Source: Streptomyces bluensis
GTDB taxonomy: Bacteria > Actinomycetota > Actinomycetes > Streptomycetales > Streptomycetaceae
DNA length: 64,000 nucleotides
Direction of reading: 5' to 3'
Assembly: GCF_014650715.1 (NCBI RefSeq)
Contig: NZ_BMVM01000010.1
Span: 248,001 to 312,000, forward strand
Shown piece after piece: positions 58,075 to 64,000 of this stretch. Position 1 is the stretch's first letter; each line of letters starts with the position of its first letter. The notes under the pieces are model-generated. The model saw nothing but the letters and a program-made list of their open reading frames with translations, was not told the DNA's origin and did not search any database. The translations under genes and the position numbers were made by a program.

Positions 58075-60129
58075 GTGAGTGAGACACGCAGCAAGGCCCG
58101 CCCCCGCAGGCGGAGAATCCCCCTGGCCGCCAGTGTCCCGCTGGCCCTGACCGCCGTCGGCGTCATGGCGTACGGCAACGCCCCCGGAGTGTCCGCGGCG
58201 ACCCCACCAGCCGCAGCCGCAGCCGCCCCCGCGTGGGCCGCCGACGTGGCGGACGGGTTCGCCTCCGTCAACGCGCTCGGGCAGAACGGAACGTACGGCG
58301 GTCGGGACGGCAAGACCGTCACCGTCACGACGCTCGCCGACCTGGAGAAGTACGCCACCGCCACCGAGCCGTACGTCATCGTCGTGGCGGCGGCCATCAC
58401 CATGAACCCGGTCGGGAAAGAGATCAAGGTCGCCTCGGACAAGACGATCGTGGGTCAGGGGACCTCCGGGCAGATCGTCGGCGGCGGGTTCTTCCTCGGT
58501 CAGGGCGTGCACAACGTGATCATCCGGAACCTGACGATCCGTGACTCGTACCAGGGCGTCTGGAACGACAAGGACAACGACTTCGACGCCATCCAGATGG
58601 ACGGCGCCCACCACGTGTGGATCGACCACAACGACCTGCGGCGCATGGCTGACGGGCTCATCGACAGCCGTAAGGACACCACCTACGTGACGGTGTCCTG
58701 GAACAAACTGAGCGACAACAACAAGACCTTCGGCATCGGCTGGACCGAGAACGTCACCTCCGCTCTCACGATCCACCACAACTGGTTCCGTGAGACCGAG
58801 CAGCGCAACCCGTCCACCGACAACGTCGCCCAGGCGCACCTCTACAACAACTACCTGGAAGACGTCGCGGGCACCTCCATCAACTCCTCCTACGGCAACT
58901 ACTCCCGTGGGAGCACGAAGATGGTCCTGGAGAACAGTTACTTCCAGGGAATGAAGAACCCGGTACAGAAGGACAGCACCGCCTCCGTCGTCCAGCGCGG
59001 GAACGTCTTCTCCGGCACGAGCGGGCGCAACGAGAGCGGCGGCACGGCGTTCGACCCGAAGGCGTACTACAGCTACACCCTCGACAACGCCGCCGACGTG
59101 CCCGCGCTCCTCAGGTCGGGAACCGGGCCGCGCAGTGCCATCGGTGTGACGGGCACCATGAGCACGGCCGCCGCCACCACCCTCACCGTCGCCAAGGACG
59201 GCAGCGGCCAGTACAGCACCGTGCAGCAGGCCGTCGACGCCGTGCCGGCGGGCAACGGCTCCCGGGTCGTCATCGCGGTGAAGCCCGGCACGTACCGCGA
59301 GACCGTCAAGGTCCCGTCCAACAAGCCGCACGTCACCATCCAGGGCACGGGCGCCAGCCGCAAGGACACCGTGATCACGTACGACAACGCGGCGGGCACA
59401 CCGAAGCCGGGCGGGGGCACGTACGGCACCAGCGGCAGCGCGACCGTCGCCGTCGAGGCCGACGACTTCCAGGCCCGCAACCTGACCATCAACAACGACT
59501 TCGACGAGGCCAGGAACCAGAGCCTGTCAGGTCATCAGGCCGTCGCCCTGCGCACCGCCGCCGACAAGGTCTTCCTCGACGGGATCATCGTCAACGGCGA
59601 CCAGGACACGCTGCTGCTCGACACGGCCTCCAAGGACAGGCTCGGCCGGGTCTTCGTCACCAACTCCTACGTCACGGGCAACGTCGACTTCATCTTCGGC
59701 CGCGCCAGCGCCGTGATCGACAGGTCCGTGATCACGCTCAAGAAGCGGTGGGACGGCAGTTCGGCCGGGTACATCACCGCGCCGAGCACCGCAGCGGGCC
59801 GCAAGGGCATCCTCATCAACCGCTCGACCGTGAACGGCGACGTGTCCGCGGGGACCTTCTACCTGGGCCGCCCCTGGCACGCGGGCGGCGACGCCTCCCT
59901 CGACCCGCAGACCACCGTCCGCGAGTCCACACTGAGCTCCGCGGTCAGGTCGGCCCCCTGGACCGACATGGGCGGTTTCTCGTGGCGGGACGACCGGTTC
60001 GCCGAGTACAAGAACACCGGCCCCGGCTCCGGCTCCGCGAGCGGCGACCGGCCGCACCTCTCCGACGCCCAGGCGGCGGACCAGGAGGTCGGTGACTGGC
60101 TGGGCGACTGGACGCCGACGGCGAGCTGA
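58075..60129 (+). CDS. Secreted pectate lyase - pectinesterase fusion
   Basis: 684 residues. Signal peptide (RRRRIPLAASVPLALTAVGVMAYG...), then a PL1 beta-helix lyase domain (about 60-345) with VWIDHNDLRRMADGLIDSRKDTTYVTVSWNKLSDNNKTF and calcium-binding Asp-rich loops. The second domain (about 365-680) is a CE8 pectin methylesterase with GHQAVALRTAADKVFLDGIIVNGDQDTLLLD, GNVDFIFGRASAVID and YLGRPWHAGG; the two catalytic Asp sit in DQDTLL and VDFIFG. The esterase would remove methyl groups and the lyase would then cut the polygalacturonate. GTG 58075 with GGAAG ribosome site. Hairpin terminator follows. Confidence 0.93.
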   Translation: MSETRSKARPRRRRIPLAASVPLALTAVGVMAYGNAPGVSAATPPAAAAAAPAWAADVADGFASVNALGQNGTYGGRDGKTVTVTTLADLEKYATATEPYVIVVAAAITMNPVGKEIKVASDKTIVGQGTSGQIVGGGFFLGQGVHNVIIRNLTIRDSYQGVWNDKDNDFDAIQMDGAHHVWIDHNDLRRMADGLIDSRKDTTYVTVSWNKLSDNNKTFGIGWTENVTSALTIHHNWFRETEQRNPSTDNVAQAHLYNNYLEDVAGTSINSSYGNYSRGSTKMVLENSYFQGMKNPVQKDSTASVVQRGNVFSGTSGRNESGGTAFDPKAYYSYTLDNAADVPALLRSGTGPRSAIGVTGTMSTAAATTLTVAKDGSGQYSTVQQAVDAVPAGNGSRVVIAVKPGTYRETVKVPSNKPHVTIQGTGASRKDTVITYDNAAGTPKPGGGTYGTSGSATVAVEADDFQARNLTINNDFDEARNQSLSGHQAVALRTAADKVFLDGIIVNGDQDTLLLDTASKDRLGRVFVTNSYVTGNVDFIFGRASAVIDRSVITLKKRWDGSSAGYITAPSTAAGRKGILINRSTVNGDVSAGTFYLGRPWHAGGDASLDPQTTVRESTLSSAVRSAPWTDMGGFSWRDDRFAEYKNTGPGSGSASGDRPHLSDAQAADQEVGDWLGDWTPTAS

Positions 60130-60151
60130 GCCCCCAGAGCCAAGCCACACG

Positions 60152-60194
60152 CGCGGCAGCCCCGCACCCCGTGACGGGGTGCGGGGCTGCCGCG
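60152..60194. terminator. Bidirectional terminator
   Basis: A perfect 19-bp stem (60152-60170 with 60176-60194), 5-nt loop, between the convergent pectinase and nucleotidase genes. Confidence 0.85.
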
Positions 60195-60224
60195 TGATCG
60201 ATGAGGTCAGCTCACCATCGATGG

Positions 60225-62033
60225 TCAGCTCACGACCGTGATCCGATCCGCCTTCGGAGGCGCGATCGGGTTGGCGGCCGACGAGTTGGCCAGCAGGTAC
60301 TTCTCCAGCGCGACGAGGTCGTCCTCGCCCACCAGGTCGTTCGTGCCCTGGCCCAGCGTGGTGAAGCCGTCGCCACCGCCCGCGAGGAAGCTGTTCGTCG
60401 CGACACGGTAGGTGGCGGCCGGGTCGATGGCCGCACCGTTCAGCTTGATCGAGTCGGTGACCACACGGTCGGCGCCCGACTTCGTCAGGTCCAGCGTGTA
60501 GGTCAGCCCGGACGAGACCTGGAGCACCTTCGGCGCGCCGGCGTTGGAACCGCTCACCTGCTCCTTGAGCACCTGGATGAGCTGGGCGCCCGTGAAGTCC
60601 TGCAGATTGACGGTGTTGGCGAACGGCTGGACCGTGAAGCCCTCCGCGTACGTCACCACACCGTCGCCCTCGGAACCCTTGGCCGCGTACGTGAGCGGGG
60701 CGCGGATACCGCCCGGGTTCATCAGCGCCAGGTCGGTCTCGGGGTCGAGTTCCTTGCCGTACGCGAACTGCGCGTCGGCGATCAGGTCGCCCAGCGGGGA
60801 CTCGGTGCCGGTGTTGCCGATGTCACCGGAGATGTAGCCGATGGCGCGGTTGCCGATCGGGGCGGCGAGAGTGTTCCACTTGCTGATCAGCTGGGTCATG
60901 TCGGTCGCCTTGGGGACGTCCCGGGTGACCACGTGGTTCGCGGACTTCACGGCCGTACGGGCGATGTCGCCGGTCTGGCGGTCGTACGTCAGCGTGGTGT
61001 CGGTGTAGAGACGGCCGAAGGACGAGGCCGAGGTGACCATGCGGGGGTTGCCCGCCGGGTCGTTGACGGTGCACGCGTAGGCCTGGTGCGTGTGGCCGGT
61101 GACCAGGGCGTCGACCTTCGGCGTGACGTTCTTGGCGATGTCGACGATCGGGCCGGAGATGCCGTCACCGGCGCCGGGCGAGTCGCAGTTGTAGTTGTAG
61201 TCCGTCGAGGCGGGGAGCCCGCCCTCGTGGACGAGCGCGACGATCGACTTGACGCCCTGGCGCTCCAGCTCCTTGGCGTACTTGTTGATCGTCTCGACCT
61301 CGTCCTTGAACTTGAGGCCCTTGACGCCTTCGGCCGAGACGATGCCGGGCGTGTCCTCCAGCGTCACACCGATGAAGCCGACCTTGACGCCGTCCTTCTT
61401 CCAGACGGTGTACGGCTTGAGGATCGGCTTGCCGGACTTCTCGTCGAGCACGTTGGCGGCGAGGTACGGGAAGTCCGCGCCCTCGAAGCTCTTGTCCGTG
61501 TAGCAGCCGGCCGTCGGGTGACAACCGCCGTTCTGAAGCCGGGCCAGTTCCTTGGCGCCCTCGTCGAACTCGTGGTTGCCGACGCCCGTCACATCGAGGT
61601 CCAGCTTGTTCAGCGCCTCGATGGTGGGCTCGTCGTGGAAGAGGCCGGACAGCAGCGGGGAGGCTCCGACCATGTCACCGGCAGCCGCGGTGATGGAGTA
61701 CTTCTGCCCCTCGCGCGCCTTGCGCAGGTGCGTGGCCAGGTACTCGGCACCACCGGCGTCGATGGTCTTGGTCGTACCGTCCGCCTGCTTCTCGGTCACG
61801 CGGCCGGAAGAACCCGCCGGCGGCTCCAGGTTCCCGTGCAGGTCGTTGAACGACAGCAGCTGCACGTCCTGGTAGCGGCCCGGCTTCGCCTTCCCCTGCT
61901 CGGACGTGGTCGCGGCGCCGGCCGCGGCCGGGAGCACGGCGGCGAGAGTACCTACGGTGGCCAAGCCGGCGGCCACGGCGAGGATTCGATTCGTACGAGG
62001 TCTGCGGCGTCGCGCATGGTGTGTGGCTGACAT
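60225..62033 (-). CDS. Secreted 5'-nucleotidase / metallophosphatase (UshA type)
   Basis: 602 residues with a signal peptide (RILAVAAGLATVGTLAAVLPAAAGAA). The N-terminal calcineurin-type domain has the metal motifs SFNDLHGNLEP, AAGDMVGASP, VTGVGNHEFDEG and LVTGHTHQAYAC. The C-terminal substrate-binding domain (FTVQPFANTVNLQDFTGAQLIQVLKEQ, GGGDGFTTLGQG) stacks the base. It releases phosphate from external nucleotides. ATG 62033 follows AGAGG. Orthologue of SCO4152. Confidence 0.93.
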   Translation of the reverse strand: MSATHHARRRRPRTNRILAVAAGLATVGTLAAVLPAAAGAATTSEQGKAKPGRYQDVQLLSFNDLHGNLEPPAGSSGRVTEKQADGTTKTIDAGGAEYLATHLRKAREGQKYSITAAAGDMVGASPLLSGLFHDEPTIEALNKLDLDVTGVGNHEFDEGAKELARLQNGGCHPTAGCYTDKSFEGADFPYLAANVLDEKSGKPILKPYTVWKKDGVKVGFIGVTLEDTPGIVSAEGVKGLKFKDEVETINKYAKELERQGVKSIVALVHEGGLPASTDYNYNCDSPGAGDGISGPIVDIAKNVTPKVDALVTGHTHQAYACTVNDPAGNPRMVTSASSFGRLYTDTTLTYDRQTGDIARTAVKSANHVVTRDVPKATDMTQLISKWNTLAAPIGNRAIGYISGDIGNTGTESPLGDLIADAQFAYGKELDPETDLALMNPGGIRAPLTYAAKGSEGDGVVTYAEGFTVQPFANTVNLQDFTGAQLIQVLKEQVSGSNAGAPKVLQVSSGLTYTLDLTKSGADRVVTDSIKLNGAAIDPAATYRVATNSFLAGGGDGFTTLGQGTNDLVGEDDLVALEKYLLANSSAANPIAPPKADRITVVS

Positions 62034-62109
62034 ATGTGCCTCTGAGGGTCGGATGAGAAACAGGCTCCCGAAGCGTAAGGTCAACGCGCGTAGCGCGACA
62101 GGGGGATTC

Positions 62110-62480
62110 AGGTTACGGAGTGGTTGCCATCAGGGGCGGTTCCCCACGAAGGGGACGAAACCGGCGCCCGTCGGGCGCGCGAACCAGCGGGCACGGGCCC
62201 ATACCGATGTGCGACGCCACCGCGTGAGGCACGAAAACAAGCCACAAACAACCCGCACCATCGAAACCAACCACGACCCCCGACATAGGGGCGCGGGGGC
62301 TGTACCGATATGCGGCTCCGCCGCGCGGGCGCGCGACAAGCACAAACAACCCGCACCACCCAACCAACCGCCACCACCGACATAGGGGCGCGGGGAACTG
62401 CGCGACAAGCCACAACGAACCCGCACCCTCGACACCACCCCAACCACCCCCACCCGACCGAGCCCCCCGATCACCCCGCC
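62110..62480. repeat. Run of dispersed Streptomyces intergenic repeats
   Basis: Three or more copies of the same unit follow each other: around 62195-62260 (degenerate), 62280-62362 (with CCGATATGCGGCTCCGCCGC) and 62380-62430 (AGGGGCGCGGGGAACTGCGC, GACAAGCCACAACGAACCCG). The unit also lies at 15.7 kb. The 500-bp spacer between the nucleotidase and mshD has no gene that I can support. Confidence 0.7.
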
Positions 62481-62533
62481 ACCCCCCTCCCGACCGACCC
62501 CAAGATCACCCCAGCGGAGCTAACCTCGTACGC

Positions 62534-63460
62534 ATGACCAGCCACGACACCGCCCCCACCGGCGGACCCCGAAGCATCGAAAGCCGCCCCTCGCTCACCC
62601 CCGACCAGACCGAGGCCGTGCTCACCCTGCTCGCGGAGGCCGCCCGGACCGACGGGCAGCAGGCGGTGTCCGAGCAGGGCCGCCTCCAACTGCGCGGGGG
62701 AGAACGCGCGGGTGTCCGGCACCTGCTGCTCACCCTCGACGGCACCCTCGTCGGATACGCCCAGCTGGAGGACACCGACCCGGTGGAGGCCCCGGCCGCG
62801 GAACTGGTCGTCCACCCGGCGCACCGCGGCCACGGCCACGGCCGCGCCCTCGGCACCGCTCTGCTCGCCGAGTCCGGCAAGCGGCTGCGCGTGTGGGCGC
62901 ACGGCGGGCACTCCGCCGCCCGGCACCTCTCGCAGGTCCTCGGCCTCACCCTGTTCCGCGAACTGCGCCAGATGCGCCGCTCGTTGACCGACTTCGACCC
63001 GCCCGAGCCGGTGCTCCCCGAAGGCATCACCGTCCGCACCTTCGTGCCCGGCAAGGACGACGCCGCGTGGCTCGCGGTGAACGCCCAGGCGTTCGCGCAC
63101 CACCCGGAGCAGGGCTCCCTGACCCAGCGCGACCTCGACGACCGCAAGGCGGAGCCCTGGTTCGACCCGTCGGGCTTCTTCCTGGCCGAGCGCGGCGGCG
63201 AACTGATCGGCTTCCACTGGACGAAGGTCCACGAGGCGGAGCGCCTCGGCGAGGTGTACGTCCTCGGGGTCCGCCCCGGCGCCCAGGGCGGCGGCCTCGG
63301 CAAGGCCCTCACCACCATCGGCCTGCGCCACCTGGCCGGCCGCGGCCTGCCCACGGCCATGCTGTACGTCGACGCCGACAACAAGGCCGCGGTGAACGTC
63401 TACGAACGGCTCGGCTTCACCACCCACGAGGTGGACCTCATGTACCGCACGGAAACCTGA
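62534..63460 (+). CDS. mshD: Mycothiol synthase
   Basis: 308 residues with two GNAT domains. The C-terminal one holds the acetyl-CoA loop (VYVLGVRPGAQGGGLGKALTTIGLRHL) and the ending AAVNVYERLGFTTHEVDLMYR. The N-terminal domain has a similar but altered loop (LVVHPAHRGHGHGRALGTALL). It acetylates Cys-GlcN-Ins in the last step of mycothiol synthesis. Orthologue of SCO4151. ATG 62534. Confidence 0.94.
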   Translation: MTSHDTAPTGGPRSIESRPSLTPDQTEAVLTLLAEAARTDGQQAVSEQGRLQLRGGERAGVRHLLLTLDGTLVGYAQLEDTDPVEAPAAELVVHPAHRGHGHGRALGTALLAESGKRLRVWAHGGHSAARHLSQVLGLTLFRELRQMRRSLTDFDPPEPVLPEGITVRTFVPGKDDAAWLAVNAQAFAHHPEQGSLTQRDLDDRKAEPWFDPSGFFLAERGGELIGFHWTKVHEAERLGEVYVLGVRPGAQGGGLGKALTTIGLRHLAGRGLPTAMLYVDADNKAAVNVYERLGFTTHEVDLMYRTET

Positions 63461-63474
63461 CCGGGGCCCCCGAC

Positions 63475-63566
63475 CCGGCTCCCGGCTCCCGACTCCCGAC
63501 TCCCGGCTCCCGGCTCCCGGCTCCCGGCTCCCGGCTCCCGGCTCCCGAAGCGGACCCCCGGCTCCC
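63475..63566. repeat. Tandem 7-bp CCCGGCT repeat
   Basis: About 11 back-to-back copies of the heptamer CCCGGCT or CCCGACT begin 15 bp after the mshD stop, followed by two looser copies ending CCCGAAG. Replication slippage would easily change the number. Confidence 0.9.
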
Positions 63567-63596
63567 GAAGGGGCGGTCACTTGACGCCGCCCCTTC
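63567..63596 (+). terminator. Terminator of mshD
   Basis: GAAGGGGCGG (63567-63576) pairs with CCGCCCCTTC (63587-63596), loop of 10 nt, followed by TCTT. It lies directly after the heptamer array. Confidence 0.75.
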
Positions 63597-63598
63597 TC

Positions 63599-63636
63599 TT
63601 GCATCACCCTTTCACTACTCAATTAGTGAAAGGGTG
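63599..63636 (+). promoter_or_regulatory. Promoter and operator of the YtrA-type GntR gene
   Basis: A TTGCAT -35-like hexamer (63599-63604), 17-bp spacer and ATTAGT (63622-63627) put the transcription start at or next to the GTG 63634. A perfect 13-bp inverted repeat (63605-63617 with 63624-63636; arms CACCCTTTCACTA / TAGTGAAAGGGTG) covers the spacer, -10 and start codon. This fits autorepression and a leaderless message. Confidence 0.6.
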
Positions 63637-64000
63637 ATTGTTCGAGTGGTCGAGTACCGCATCGACCGGCGCAGCGGTGTCGCGACCTACGTCCAGATCG
63701 TCCAGCAGACCAAACAGGCCCTCCGCCTGGGCCTGCTGGAACCCGGTGATCGCCTGCCCACGGCCCGAGAGGTCGTCGAGGCCACGGCCATCAACCCGAA
63801 CACGGTCCTGAAGGCCTACCGCGAACTGGAGCGCGAGGGCCTGGTCGAGGCACGCCGCGGCCTCGGCACGTTCGTACGGAAGTCACTGGGTACCACCCCG
63901 GCCGACTCCCCGCTACGGGCGGAGCTGGACGCGTGGGCGGACCGGGCCCGCGAGGCGGGACTTGAGCGGGAGGACGTGGCGGCGCTCTTCACCGCCGTAC
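63634..64000 (+). CDS. YtrA-type GntR regulator (3' end outside window)
   Basis: At least 122 residues, running off the window. VEYRIDRRSGVATYVQIVQQTKQALRLGLLEPGDRLPTAREVVEATAINPNTVLKAYRELEREGLVEARRGLGTFV is the winged helix of YtrA-subfamily GntR regulators, which have only a short C-terminal dimerisation part and usually control ABC transporter genes just downstream. The start is GTG 63634 (leaderless) or GTG 63646. The target operon would lie past the right edge. Confidence 0.85.
   Translation, partial: MIVRVVEYRIDRRSGVATYVQIVQQTKQALRLGLLEPGDRLPTAREVVEATAINPNTVLKAYRELEREGLVEARRGLGTFVRKSLGTTPADSPLRAELDAWADRAREAGLEREDVAALFTAV

Noticed and set aside
56836..59331. 831-aa minus-strand frame opposite phzF and the pectinase gene
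   Set aside because: It crosses two real plus-strand genes and has no domain sequence.
60201..62030. 609-aa plus-strand frame opposite the nucleotidase
   Set aside because: Shadow frame; the minus strand carries all metallophosphatase motifs.
63475..63566. CRISPR or origin iterons in the CCCGGCT array
   Set aside because: Seven-base units with no spacers or replication gene; simple tandem repeat.

Overview
The window is chromosomal DNA from a Streptomyces. It has high GC with third-position GC bias, many GTG starts, mycothiol genes (mshA, mshD), GlnR, a Nur-type nickel regulator and RsiG, and the gene order matches the S. coelicolor core region from about SCO4206 (gpmA) down to SCO4151 (mshD).

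Layout. 0-5.6 kb is an accessory patch: the tail of an arylsulfotransferase-like gene, a gene-end scar with its terminator, an unusual signal peptidase I, a GNAT-like protein, a stand-alone LanC-like cyclase and a wrecked tyrosine recombinase. 5.6-21.8 kb is core sequence (gpmA, an MFS exporter, a TPR regulator, mshA with ybjN, a NlpC/P60 hydrolase, a SpoIIE-type phosphatase, DUF2516, an HbhA-like protein and its XRE regulator). It is interrupted at 9.3-13.5 kb by a small two-gene cassette, an orphan VapB antitoxin and a Tat-exported beta-helix protein. 22-35.5 kb is a second accessory block: dead Tn7-like tnsA/tnsB genes, a low-GC membrane protein, a frameshifted gene, a nitroreductase-hemerythrin fusion, an IS110 element, and a GntR/HAD/tandem-APH operon with a duplicated GntR gene. 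35.5-53.9 kb returns to core: rsiG, dtd, ygfZ-like, nur, nitrobindin-like, DsrE, VOC, cysA with its cysteine leader peptide, a hydrolase/MoaD operon, glnR, a LacI regulator, a secreted trypsin, and an HtrA-type protease beside a two-component system. 53.9-57.1 kb is a third accessory patch: DinB, a DUF6247/RelE-like pair with a frameshifted toxin, an XRE/DUF397 pair, and a second copy of the 9.4 kb cassette. 57.1-64 kb carries PhzF, a pectate lyase-pectinesterase fusion, a secreted 5'-nucleotidase, mshD and the start of a YtrA-type GntR regulator.

How the genes work together. mshA and mshD are the first and last steps of mycothiol synthesis. cysA, DUF1416 and the leader peptide are sulfur metabolism. 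The HtrA-like protease with its RR/HK pair looks like an envelope secretion-stress module. rsiG is the c-di-GMP-dependent anti-sigma factor of WhiG. The least explained unit is the GntR-HAD-double kinase operon at 29.7-35.4 kb, whose two GntR genes share duplicated promoter/operator DNA.

No tRNA, rRNA or CRISPR array was seen.
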